From Koleobacter methoxysyntrophicus (GTDB lineage: Bacteria > Bacillota > Thermosediminibacteria > Koleobacterales > Koleobacteraceae), in assembly GCF_017301615.1 (NCBI RefSeq), contig NZ_CP059066.1:248001-312000 (forward strand): a stretch of 64,000 nt of DNA, given 5' to 3'. The number at the start of each line of letters is the position of its first letter. Position 1 is the stretch's first letter. Shown here piece after piece: positions 34,253-43,145 of the stretch. The position numbers were made by a program, and so were the translations under genes. The notes below the pieces were generated by a model that worked only from the letters and a program-made list of their open reading frames with translations, had not been told where the DNA came from and ran no database searches.

Positions 34253-35566
34253 CTATATAGTTGCTGCAACCTCATTAAGACAAGTTTCTCTATACAGGGA
34301 TTTACTCTCTCCTAACAATATATATTTAAACCCTTTTTCTTCAACTTCTTCTCTATTTATAAAGTTTCTTGTATCAAAAAAGTACTTATTTCTCATTACT
34401 TTAGCCATGTCACTTAATGGTAGATTTTTAAAATCGTCATGATGTACAGCTAATAATATGAGATCGCTATTCTTTGCCACATCTATCAAATCTTTAGCTT
34501 GATACTTATGATTTTTCACGTAAGGGTCATACACACTAACTTCATAATCATCTCTCTCATCCATCAAATCAATTAATTCAATAATAGGACTTTCTCTCAT
34601 ATCATCTATATTAGGCTTATATGTAATTCCAAGAATAGATATTTTTTTAGTTCTTTTAATATCCTTTAATATCTCATCTATTCTATTTAGGACATGTTTT
34701 GGCATACTATCATTGGTTTTTCTTGATAATTCAATAATTTTAGCTATATCAGGATTTTTTTCTATAATAAACCATGGGTCTACCGCCAAACAATGTCCAC
34801 CAACTCCTGGCCCTGGTTGATGAATATTTACTCTTGGATGTTTATTGGCTAGTTCAATTACTTCCCATGCATTAATTCCTATATTTTCGCATATCTTTGC
34901 TAACTCATTCGCAAGTGCAATATTTACATCCCTAAAGGTGTTCTCCATCAATTTACACATCTCAGCCGTTGTTGCTGTAGTAAGAAATATTTCTCCATTA
35001 ACAAATATTTTATATAAATCACGTATTTTTTCAGCTGAAATCCTATTAATTCCACCAACAATTCTATTGTTATTAACCAATTCCCATAGTATCTTTCCCG
35101 GAAGCACTCTTTCTGGAGAATGCCCTACATATAATTCTTCCCCTATTTTAAACCCCGATTTTTCTAATATTGGAACAATTAATTTTTCTACTGTTCCAGT
35201 TGGTGAAGTAGATTCTAGTATAACTATATTCCCTTTTCTAAGATAAGGCACAATTGTTTCTGTAGCTGCAATTACATAACTCATATCGGCTTTCTTTTCT
35301 TCAGTAATTGGCGTTGGAACTGCTATAATAAATGCATCTGCCTCATGCGGCTTAGTATCAGCAATTAGATTCCCTGACCTAACAGCTGCTTGTACCATAA
35401 TATCTAAGTATGGTTCTTCAATAGTAATCTCTCCTCTGTTTAAAGCATCTACCACTTTTTCATTGACATCTACACCAATTACCTTACACCCATGGGTTGC
35501 AAACATAGCACTAGTTGGTAAACCTATATATCCTAATCCCATAACACATATTTTTTTCTTGTTCAT
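34253..35566 (-). CDS. wecC: UDP-N-acetyl-D-mannosamine dehydrogenase
   Basis: The protein of about 437 residues starts KKICVMGLGYIGLPTSAMFA (Rossmann loop GLGYIG). It contains AFIIAVPTPITEEKKADMSY, VILESTSPTGTVEKLIVPIL, HSPERVLPG, LMENTFRDVNIALANELAKI and the catalytic GPGVGGHCLAVDPWFI Cys. This is the UDP-GlcNAc/ManNAc 6-dehydrogenase group; WecC is the best match. It oxidises UDP-ManNAc to UDP-ManNAcA using NAD+. ATG 35566 is preferred (GGTGA upstream); the open frame reaches 35578. No WecB epimerase is in the window, so UDP-ManNAc must come from elsewhere. Confidence 0.88.
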   Translation of the reverse strand: MNKKKICVMGLGYIGLPTSAMFATHGCKVIGVDVNEKVVDALNRGEITIEEPYLDIMVQAAVRSGNLIADTKPHEADAFIIAVPTPITEEKKADMSYVIAATETIVPYLRKGNIVILESTSPTGTVEKLIVPILEKSGFKIGEELYVGHSPERVLPGKILWELVNNNRIVGGINRISAEKIRDLYKIFVNGEIFLTTATTAEMCKLMENTFRDVNIALANELAKICENIGINAWEVIELANKHPRVNIHQPGPGVGGHCLAVDPWFIIEKNPDIAKIIELSRKTNDSMPKHVLNRIDEILKDIKRTKKISILGITYKPNIDDMRESPIIELIDLMDERDDYEVSVYDPYVKNHKYQAKDLIDVAKNSDLILLAVHHDDFKNLPLSDMAKVMRNKYFFDTRNFINREEVEEKGFKYILLGESKSLYRETCLNEVAATI

Positions 35567-35592
35567 TATTTTCACCATCCGAGGTTCGTTAT

Positions 35593-36141
35593 TTATTTAA
35601 CTGTTTTATATGTATACTCTATTACACTTAAAAAAGCCGATGCTATTTTTTCGGTAGTATGATTTTTTTCTACATACTCTCTGCCATTTTCTCCATATTG
35701 TTTTTCCAGAGTATCTATATTTTCGTATATATGCTTTATTGTCTTTGCCAAATTTTCAGGTTCATGTGGTTTTATGGTAATTCCTGCTTTAGCTTTATCT
35801 ATTAGGCTGTCCCTTACGCTTGATGCAAAGATTATAGGTTTTTTAGCAGCCATATAGTCATAGAATTTATTCTTACTTATTCCATATTTAAACGCTTTTC
35901 TCTCCATAAGGCCGCAGAATAATATATCTGATTTTTTCAAAATAATATGTATTTTCAACAACCTTTTATAAGTATCAGTTTTTTGATATCCTGTTGTAAA
36001 TTCGATTCCATTAGAAATAACTTCCTTAAAAAGTTCTTTCAAACCTTCTTCTTCAAAAGTAAGTTTTCCTTGAGTTAATGTATCTACAAGTTCCTCGTTG
36101 CAATCAATTCCTACTACTTTTACTCCACTCTTTGCGAACAT
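35593..36141 (-). pseudogene. In-frame chimera of a UDP-sugar dehydrogenase start and a glycosyltransferase end
   Basis: Residues 1-58 (MFAKSGVKVVGIDCNEELVD..., ending YQKTDTY) are the N-terminal part of a UDP-glucose/ManNAc dehydrogenase, already lacking the GLGYIG loop; in-frame codons for CTAL continue upstream with no start. From about residue 59 (near 35967) the sequence is the C-terminal half of a GT4 glycosyltransferase (KYGISKNKFYDYMAAKKPII, ENLAKTIKHIYENIDTLEKQ). The two halves are in frame but from unrelated enzymes, so the product cannot do either job. This is the scar of a deletion that removed the end of one gene and the start of another. It sits right before wecC. Confidence 0.75.
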
Positions 36142-36193
36142 TAAAGCTGTACATCCCTTCCTTCAATCTATTTTTATTTACTATTTACTGATA

Positions 36194-38047
36194 TCAAACA
36201 TTGAGCTTTATGTCAAATGTCGCTATACATTTTTTGTCATGCATCTTGTATCTAACAGACACACAATTAATCTCATCTTTTCGCAAATAATACAAACTTC
36301 TATATGCCTTTTTTACTTCAATATTTCCCTCTGTATTAACACTACATATGATTTCCCCTTTATTATACAAATGGAATACTCCATTGTCTATTTTCACTTC
36401 ACACGGGGTATGAAAATAAAACTCGCAGTAATCTCTATCACCAATAACTTCATCTGTAATCATATAGCCATACTCAGTTTTTTCAATATTTCTGGTGTGT
36501 TTATAACCATTCTTAGAAATCATAGCACCCCAAAAACTATTCTTTGTGTATCTAACATCTCCACGTTTAGTCCAGTCAGTTACTAAAAATGGTCCTATTT
36601 TATTCATTTGCTCAATGCCAGGTAATTTTACAGTATTGTGAGCTACTGTTGACGAAAGTACCTTCCCCATTTTGCTGGCATAAGAATAAGTACCACTGTC
36701 ACAAAAAACATTTATACCTTTATGCCAGAGATCTATATGCAGTTGATCCATATGTGCTGGTCTTGATTTAAAATTTTGCAAACAACACATTATAAATCCA
36801 CCATTATGACGGAAAATATAAAAGCCCGAATCGTTAAAACTCGACGATTCCCTCTTTAAATTTGCCTCAGGAAATACTGTTTGACTCCCAAACCATAATA
36901 GTTCCTCATCATAGTCCCCGGGTGAATAAAGTCTTTTTCCTTCAATCAACGTGTACATAGTATTTAGAACTGGTCTATAATCGCCATACTCACATGATGT
37001 TACTGGGAAAATCAATGATCCATCATTAGAACCGTAATTCGGAACAAAACCATTTTCGTCTTGTACCTGATACAGCAATAAAATACTGTTTTTAATTCTT
37101 TCTTTTTCCGTGATATAAATGCCTGTTTTCTCACTAATCTTATATACACATTCAAGAATTTGCAAGGTAAATCTTTGGTAATTAAAAGAGTATTGTGTGA
37201 AACCACCATCTTTTAAAAACTGATTTCTTATCTCGGCATCCATCAATTTATAAGCTCTTTTAACTCCTGCTTTATCTTCACAACACCAAGCTCCTATAAT
37301 GAGTCCACATATTTCTGAGAAAGTATGGTTATTTCTAATACATTTATGAGCATAAAAAAAGTTAGATAATACTTTCTTATAACTTAACTCTGCAAGTTTA
37401 GTTACATTGTCTTTATCTTTTTTCGTAGTAATACCACAACTCTTAAATACTGCATAAGTCATAAGGGTATTAATCATTCGAAGAGTAGCTTCTTGCCCAC
37501 ATTTATAATTAATGCCATATGAATATAGATTATTTTTTAACCAATCTTCTAGTTGATTTGAAAAAGCCTCATAGTATTTTTTATCACCTGTTATCAAATA
37601 GGCTCTGGCAAAATAAAAGAAGTGAGCAAGTCTTGAAGCTTCCCAAACCACCTTTATATCTCCTGCTTCTGGATTAAAATCTGGGATTAGATACCACTTG
37701 ACATCTCGTCTACTTTTAACTCCAGTTAAAGGATTTAGATGCCAGTTTATTGGATTACCATAATCCAATTCGATTGAGGAAAATCCTGTAATAATACCAT
37801 TAATTGCCTTATCGGCTGTAGATACTATTTTTATTCTCTTTTCTTCCTCTAAATTCTCTAAAAATCTTTTAATTAATCCTATATCATAATCAAATAGGTC
37901 AATCCTCTTAACCGATACGTTTTTTTCAAATAATCTTTCCACTGCTGGTATTTTAGACATCAATTTTAATTTTACTGAATACAATCCTCTATTTAGTGTC
38001 CATTTCAAACCATATTCAGTTAACAATGATTTAATTATTTTTATCAT
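36194..38047 (-). CDS. Heparinase II/III-like (alginate-lyase family) protein
   Basis: The 617-residue protein has the two-part layout of the family: an N-terminal alpha/alpha toroid (KWYLIPDFNPEAGDIKVVWE, RLAHFFYFARAYLITGD, NNHTFSEICGLIIGAW) and a C-terminal beta-sandwich (GFIMCCLQNFKSRPAHMDQL, HIDLWHKGINVFCDSGTYSY, VAHNTVKLPG). The HMDQLHIDLW and AHNTV motifs hold the usual active-site His residues. Members cleave uronic-acid polysaccharides; those in assembly loci may trim or release the polymer. No signal peptide is obvious. It overlaps the upstream glycosyltransferase gene by 4 bases (ATGA). Confidence 0.82.
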   Translation of the reverse strand: MIKIIKSLLTEYGLKWTLNRGLYSVKLKLMSKIPAVERLFEKNVSVKRIDLFDYDIGLIKRFLENLEEEKRIKIVSTADKAINGIITGFSSIELDYGNPINWHLNPLTGVKSRRDVKWYLIPDFNPEAGDIKVVWEASRLAHFFYFARAYLITGDKKYYEAFSNQLEDWLKNNLYSYGINYKCGQEATLRMINTLMTYAVFKSCGITTKKDKDNVTKLAELSYKKVLSNFFYAHKCIRNNHTFSEICGLIIGAWCCEDKAGVKRAYKLMDAEIRNQFLKDGGFTQYSFNYQRFTLQILECVYKISEKTGIYITEKERIKNSILLLYQVQDENGFVPNYGSNDGSLIFPVTSCEYGDYRPVLNTMYTLIEGKRLYSPGDYDEELLWFGSQTVFPEANLKRESSSFNDSGFYIFRHNGGFIMCCLQNFKSRPAHMDQLHIDLWHKGINVFCDSGTYSYASKMGKVLSSTVAHNTVKLPGIEQMNKIGPFLVTDWTKRGDVRYTKNSFWGAMISKNGYKHTRNIEKTEYGYMITDEVIGDRDYCEFYFHTPCEVKIDNGVFHLYNKGEIICSVNTEGNIEVKKAYRSLYYLRKDEINCVSVRYKMHDKKCIATFDIKLNV

Positions 38048-39321
38048 GAAATCAAACTCCCTATTACATCAAGCATTTTTTTCGTTAATACTTTATAATC
38101 AAAATCTTTGGCTCCATTCTTTGCATTTTCACCCATCTCATTGTATTTATCTCTAGGTAATTCATAAATCTGTATGATAGCTTTAGCCAAATCATGAGGT
38201 GTATCTTTTTCCAACGAAATGCCACATTTATATTTCTCTAAGAGACAGTATCCCATTTTAACAGTAGATATAATCGGTTTTCCTGAGGCCATATATTCGA
38301 ATAATTTGTTAGAACTATTCCCTCTAGACCAATTATATTTTGTTTGTGAATAGTTTAAGATATTGACCGATGATTTACTAAGGACATAAGGTATGTATTT
38401 TTTCTCTACATAACCTTTCATTTTGACATTATTTAATCCTTCATCAATAACGCGTTGCCTTAGACTCTCTAATTGATTACCATCACCATAAATGAGAAAC
38501 TGAATATCTGTATGGTCTTTTAAAAGTTTAGCAGCATCTAGAATGTTTCCTACATTATTGATAGGACGAATAGCCCCTGTATAAACTACATTAAATTTGT
38601 CAGCAAGTAAATCTTCATCTTCTAATATCTCATTCTTGATTTGTTTATTAAATGCATTGATATCTACACCATTATTTATGTAATAACACTTCTTGAGGTC
38701 AATATCTCCCCCTTGTTCTAAGGTCCATTTTCTTTCTTTTAGGTAGTCTGTATCTCCCTCTTTCAAGAATATAAGTGCATCGGCTTTTTTATAGATCCAA
38801 TGTTCTCCTGCTATCAGCAGTTTGCCCAGAACACTACTTTCTTTTGTTTTACCAAAAGCAAAAATTGCTTCCGGCCACAAATCTCGAACCTCACAAACAC
38901 ATGGAACATTATATTTTTTTGCAATTTTAATTCCTGCAATCAGAGCTAATGGATGGGGTGAAGAAGCGTATATCAAGTCAGGTTTTCCTTCTTTTTTAGA
39001 ATATGTTTTTGTTACACTAAATAAATTCATATAATATGCCCACATATTTTTTACTCTTGCCAATGTGTTCTTGGCCGAGGATGGCGTATTTATAAAAACA
39101 AAAGGAATATTTGAATGTTCTTGAACAATATATGGAGTTTTATTTCTAATTAAATTAACGTCTGAAAAATGAAGATATGATGCAGCAAAGATTATTGTTT
39201 TGTAATTCTCATCTTTCATGTTTATGGCAAAATTATATGGTCTCGTAAAACCATTCATTGTTGGAGGTGTAGCATAATGATGAAAAACCCATATGGTTTT
39301 ACTTTTTTTATTATCCACCAT
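38044..39321 (-). CDS. GT4 glycosyltransferase, WbuB-like
   Basis: The 425-residue GT-B protein begins KTIWVFHHYATPPTMNGFTR, the start typical of WbuB-like GT4 enzymes. It shows DLIYASSPHPLALIAGIKIA, PCVCEVRDLWPEAI, NVVYTGAIRPINNVGNILDA and NWSRGNSSNKLFEYMASGKP (E-x7-E type region). WbuB-type enzymes add N-acetylfucosamine or a similar sugar. It lies between the epimerase gene (3-base gap) and the heparinase-like gene (overlap), in one operon with the initiating transferase, so it may add the second sugar. Donor not proven. Confidence 0.82.
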   Translation of the reverse strand: MVDNKKSKTIWVFHHYATPPTMNGFTRPYNFAINMKDENYKTIIFAASYLHFSDVNLIRNKTPYIVQEHSNIPFVFINTPSSAKNTLARVKNMWAYYMNLFSVTKTYSKKEGKPDLIYASSPHPLALIAGIKIAKKYNVPCVCEVRDLWPEAIFAFGKTKESSVLGKLLIAGEHWIYKKADALIFLKEGDTDYLKERKWTLEQGGDIDLKKCYYINNGVDINAFNKQIKNEILEDEDLLADKFNVVYTGAIRPINNVGNILDAAKLLKDHTDIQFLIYGDGNQLESLRQRVIDEGLNNVKMKGYVEKKYIPYVLSKSSVNILNYSQTKYNWSRGNSSNKLFEYMASGKPIISTVKMGYCLLEKYKCGISLEKDTPHDLAKAIIQIYELPRDKYNEMGENAKNGAKDFDYKVLTKKMLDVIGSLIS

Positions 39322-39324
39322 GAT

Positions 39325-40203
39325 TTAATCACCTATATTCTTTTCTGTTAGTATTACCGATTCCTCAAACGTTACAGTTTCATAATCTATTATTTGGCCG
39401 TTTATCTTAGTTCTAGGCCCACCGGGCATTCCCTTATCATAAACAAAAGATCCAAAGACTTTTCTAAACGTTTCAGAAAATTTTAGTCCCATTGCAATCC
39501 CCCAATTAAATACTTTTGTTACCTTAATTTCCTTGTCATGAGATTTCCTTATTAATCTTACCAATTCAGTTGTATTAACATATTCTTTATTCTGGGGAAA
39601 GAATAACCCACTACAGCAATCATCTATTAACAACCTTACAAATTCACATAAATTATCAATATAAATCATACTACGTTTATTCTCTATCTCAGGGAAAAAA
39701 GGCATCTTTAATGCAAGTTTTGCTAATCTTGGATAATTACCTTTACAGCCCCTACCGTATACAATAGGTGGCCTGAGTATTGCTATATTAAAGTTATCAG
39801 TATTCATTTCTAATAAATATTGCTCTGCTTCATATTTCGATTTGGCATAGGGCGTCTTTGGCACTGGTATAGTATCTTTTGTGATATATCCTGTCTCAGT
39901 ACCATAAACCCCCATGGTGCTTAAAAATATGAATTGTTTAACACCCTCTCGTTTAGCTTTTTCCGCCACTTCAATAGTTAAGTCTCTATTTACTTTGAAA
40001 TATTTTTGTATATCATTTTCTTTTACATGTACTATTGCAGCCACATGAAATACCACATCATATCCTCTAAAAGACTTCTCTCTCCATCCTTCATCTCTCA
40101 TGTCAATGGTATCCATAGAATACTTATCAGGATATTGTAAAATCCACTTTTCAAAAGAAGTACCTATATAGCTATTGGCTCCTGTTATCAGTATTTTTTT
40201 CAT
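39325..40203 (-). CDS. NAD-dependent epimerase/reductase (WbpV-like)
   Basis: This 292-residue short-chain dehydrogenase has MKKILITGANSYIGTSFEKW (NAD loop), DVVFHVAAIVHV, IFLSTMGVYG and TPYAKSKYEAEQYL (catalytic Y-x3-K), then ILRPPIVYGRGCKGNYPRL. Enzymes of this kind next to a WbpM-type dehydratase and an initiating transferase reduce UDP-4-keto-6-deoxy-GlcNAc to UDP-QuiNAc (WbpV) or make UDP-FucNAc. The stop/start junction with the transferase gene shares one base. The choice between QuiNAc and FucNAc cannot be made from sequence alone. Confidence 0.8.
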   Translation of the reverse strand: MKKILITGANSYIGTSFEKWILQYPDKYSMDTIDMRDEGWREKSFRGYDVVFHVAAIVHVKENDIQKYFKVNRDLTIEVAEKAKREGVKQFIFLSTMGVYGTETGYITKDTIPVPKTPYAKSKYEAEQYLLEMNTDNFNIAILRPPIVYGRGCKGNYPRLAKLALKMPFFPEIENKRSMIYIDNLCEFVRLLIDDCCSGLFFPQNKEYVNTTELVRLIRKSHDKEIKVTKVFNWGIAMGLKFSETFRKVFGSFVYDKGMPGGPRTKINGQIIDYETVTFEESVILTEKNIGD

Positions 40204-40835
40204 TATATTGTCAACTCCTTGTTCACTGTTCCCTCTTTTTCTAATGTTCCTGTGCCACCTTCAACAACACCATCACCTTTAATAACACTTATAATGGTTC
40301 CAAAGAAGCATTTAACATCAAATAAAAAACTCATTTTCTTAACATACTCTCCATCATACTTTGCTTTAATATCTATAGGCAGTTCATCTCTACCATTTAT
40401 CTGAGCCCAACCTGTAAGCCCTGGATAAACGTCATTGGCACCATATTTATCTCTTTCTGCTACCAAATCATACTGGTTCCATAATGCAGGACGTGGACCT
40501 ATAATACTCATTTCACCTTTTAAGATGTTTATAATCTGAGGTAGTTCATCAAGGCTTGTTTTTCTAAGAAACTTACCTACCCTTGTTATAAACATTTCAG
40601 GGTTCTTTAACATATGAGTTGGCATATCTTTTGGTGTATCTGTTCTCATTGTTCTAAACTTTAATATATAGAAGTGATTCTTATTCTTACCTACACGTTT
40701 TTGTTTGAATAATACCGGTCCTTTAGAGTCTATCTTAATAAGAATAGCAATCATCAGAAAAACAGGCCAAAGTATAATCATTGCTATTAGGGATAATGTT
40801 AAATCCAATAATCTTTTTACAAATTTTCTATACAT
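40203..40835 (-). CDS. Initiating sugar-phosphate transferase (PglC/WcaJ family)
   Basis: The 210-residue monotopic membrane protein starts with a basic amphipathic helix and one hydrophobic segment (LLDLTLSLIAMIILWPVFLM). It contains FKQKRVGKNKNHFYILKFRT, the catalytic Asp-Glu in RKTSLDELPQIINILKGEMS, IGPRPALW and YPGLTGWAQINGRDELP. Small PglC-like enzymes transfer a sugar phosphate (here perhaps QuiNAc- or FucNAc-1-P) to undecaprenyl phosphate, starting repeat-unit synthesis at the inner membrane face. The 257 bases upstream (40836-41092) hold no gene. Confidence 0.9.
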   Translation of the reverse strand: MYRKFVKRLLDLTLSLIAMIILWPVFLMIAILIKIDSKGPVLFKQKRVGKNKNHFYILKFRTMRTDTPKDMPTHMLKNPEMFITRVGKFLRKTSLDELPQIINILKGEMSIIGPRPALWNQYDLVAERDKYGANDVYPGLTGWAQINGRDELPIDIKAKYDGEYVKKMSFLFDVKCFFGTIISVIKGDGVVEGGTGTLEKEGTVNKELTI

Positions 40836-41092
40836 AACCTCAAAACCCCCAGATTACCCACTTTGCTACAACTCTGCTACAAAAACCCTTCTAACCCAGG
40901 TAATATCAATGGTTTGAGCACATTTCCATAGCCCAAAATCAGTACATTTTCATAGTTCTAAAATCTCCCAAAGTATTGAACTTACTGTGTTTTATACTTC
41001 AAGACTCTTATGAGCATAGATTTCAACATCTCTAGCGGTCCCTTCAACTAACCTTTTTCCGACAGCCTTTGTTAAATATCTCAACAGATCTC

Positions 41093-43036
41093 CTATATTA
41101 TCTTTATCCTTGTTCCCGGTTTCTTATATGTAGGTACAAGCCTTTTAAGTATTGGCCCGATCAATTCCTCTTCTTCTTTTAACAGTATCGTATTAAGTAC
41201 ATTCAGTTCCTTTTTCAACCGGTCTATATCTATAAAAACAGGTTTCCCGATGTATATCTTCTCGTTTTTTGTTTTCTTAAGGCCCTCTTCGGCCATTAAG
41301 AGTTCCTCATAAAGCTTTTCGCCCGGCCTGAGCCCCGTAAACTCTATTTTTATATCCGCATCCGGCTCAAAGCCCGACAGCTTTATAAGGTCCCTTGCCA
41401 GGTCTGCTATTCTTACCGGTTCTCCCATATCGAGCACAAATATTTCTCCACCCTTAGCCATTGCCCCTGCCTGGAGTACCAGCTGCACGGCTTCCGGTAT
41501 TGTCATAAAGTATCTGGTTATCTCCGGATGGGTGACCGTTACCGGCCCGCCTTCAGCTATTTGCTTTTTGAATAATGGTATTACACTGCCGTTACTGCCC
41601 AGTACATTTCCAAATCTCACTGCCGAATATTCTGTTCTGCTCTGTTTGTCCATAGCCTGGATAATCATCTCTGCTACCCTTTTTGTAGCTCCCATTACAC
41701 TTGTCGGGTTAACCGCTTTATCGGTGGATATTAAAACAAACTTTTTGGTTCTGTATTTATCAGCCAGTTCTGCTGTGTTTAATGTCCCAAATACATTATT
41801 CTTTACAGCTTCTGTCGGATTGGCTTCCATGAGGGGGACATGTTTGTGGGCTGCTGCATGGAATACCAGCTCGGGCTTAAATTTGTAAAATATCTGTTCC
41901 ATCCTGTTTTTTTCCCTAACAGAGGCTATAATTACCTCCAGGTTGATCATGTTTCCATATTTTCTTTTTAACTCGTTTTGAATCTCATACGCACCGTTTT
42001 CGTATATATCGAGTATAAGGAGTTTTTCGGGGTTGAATCTTGCTATCTGTCTGCAGAGTTCAGAACCTATTGACCCGCCTCCACCTGTCACTAAAACCCT
42101 CCGGTTTTCTATGTAGCCGCATATTTCGTCCAGGTCTACTCTCACAGGTTCCCTTCCTAAAAGGTCCTCTAAGTCTACATCCCTTATTTTCTTTATGTCT
42201 ACTCTGCCGTCTATCAATTCAAACACGCCGGGAAGGGTCCTCAGTTTGCATTTCGTTTCTTTGCATATGTTCAGGATATCCTTTATCTCCCGTTTGCTTG
42301 CCGACGGCATGGCTATGATTATTTCATCTATACCCTTTTCCTCTGCTATTTTCGGGATATCGTGCCTTGTTCCGAGTACGGGCACCCCATGTATCCGCCT
42401 GTTCCTTTTAGAGGGGTCATCATCAATTACTGCCACAGGTTGTTTGCTGATTTGGGGGTTGTTGTACATTTCTTTTATGACCATAGAGCCCGCTTCCCCG
42501 GCCCCAATGATCAGCACCTTCTTTTCTCCCAGGTAATTTTTTGTATAAAGGTTTTTCAGCCTTTTAGCAACCCTGTATGAAAACCTGACCCCCCCTATAA
42601 ATGTTGCATTAAGCATAGGGAAGATAAGGTAAAAACTCCTGGGGAATCTTATACCGAATGTGTAAAAATATATGATTAATACTGCAGTGCCTGCCGCACA
42701 CGAAACAACCACCGAATTCAATTCATCTACGCTGGCATATTTCCACAAATTCCTGTAGAGACTGAAGATATAAAATGAGGCTATCATTACAATGTTTATG
42801 ACTGCTAAATTATTTAAAAGAAGTGAATAATATTGCTCCGGGACATCAAACTCGAACCTTAATAAAAGAGCCCCAAAAGCAGCACAGTTTACCAGCAGTA
42901 TATCCGCCAGCATCAGTATCAGATTCTCGGGGATGATATTCCTCTTTAATCCTTCTATGTCGAGCAGATGTTCGCTTAATTTCTTCAGCTTCAGCCGTAT
43001 TTCCTTTGTGTTAACTGTCAATTTAAACTCCCCCAA
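41093..43036 (-). CDS. UDP-N-acetylhexosamine 4,6-dehydratase (WbpM/PglF-like, membrane-bound)
   Basis: The 647-residue protein has about four N-terminal membrane segments (residues 35-150), then a CoA-binding-like Rossmann domain (KKVLIIGAGEAGSMVIKEMY), and a catalytic dehydratase domain (RRVLVTGGGGSIGSELCRQI, VFHAAAHKHVPLMEANP, FVLISTDKAVNPTSVMGATK). The Met in SVMGATK in place of the usual catalytic Tyr is the hallmark of WbpM/PglF-type enzymes. It makes UDP-4-keto-6-deoxy-GlcNAc, the precursor for the WbpV-like enzyme and initiating transferase downstream. It is full length. The GC content is visibly higher than that of the next genes downstream. Confidence 0.9.
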   Translation of the reverse strand: MGEFKLTVNTKEIRLKLKKLSEHLLDIEGLKRNIIPENLILMLADILLVNCAAFGALLLRFEFDVPEQYYSLLLNNLAVINIVMIASFYIFSLYRNLWKYASVDELNSVVVSCAAGTAVLIIYFYTFGIRFPRSFYLIFPMLNATFIGGVRFSYRVAKRLKNLYTKNYLGEKKVLIIGAGEAGSMVIKEMYNNPQISKQPVAVIDDDPSKRNRRIHGVPVLGTRHDIPKIAEEKGIDEIIIAMPSASKREIKDILNICKETKCKLRTLPGVFELIDGRVDIKKIRDVDLEDLLGREPVRVDLDEICGYIENRRVLVTGGGGSIGSELCRQIARFNPEKLLILDIYENGAYEIQNELKRKYGNMINLEVIIASVREKNRMEQIFYKFKPELVFHAAAHKHVPLMEANPTEAVKNNVFGTLNTAELADKYRTKKFVLISTDKAVNPTSVMGATKRVAEMIIQAMDKQSRTEYSAVRFGNVLGSNGSVIPLFKKQIAEGGPVTVTHPEITRYFMTIPEAVQLVLQAGAMAKGGEIFVLDMGEPVRIADLARDLIKLSGFEPDADIKIEFTGLRPGEKLYEELLMAEEGLKKTKNEKIYIGKPVFIDIDRLKKELNVLNTILLKEEEELIGPILKRLVPTYKKPGTRIKII

Positions 43037-43145
43037 TAAACGCCAGTATTCGAGCTCTCAATCCGCCTTTAGCGGAAATATGCATTAACAATATCAGCAG
43101 GCATCTGATAGCTTCAGCTAATATGAATACCTGCTGCATGGTCTG

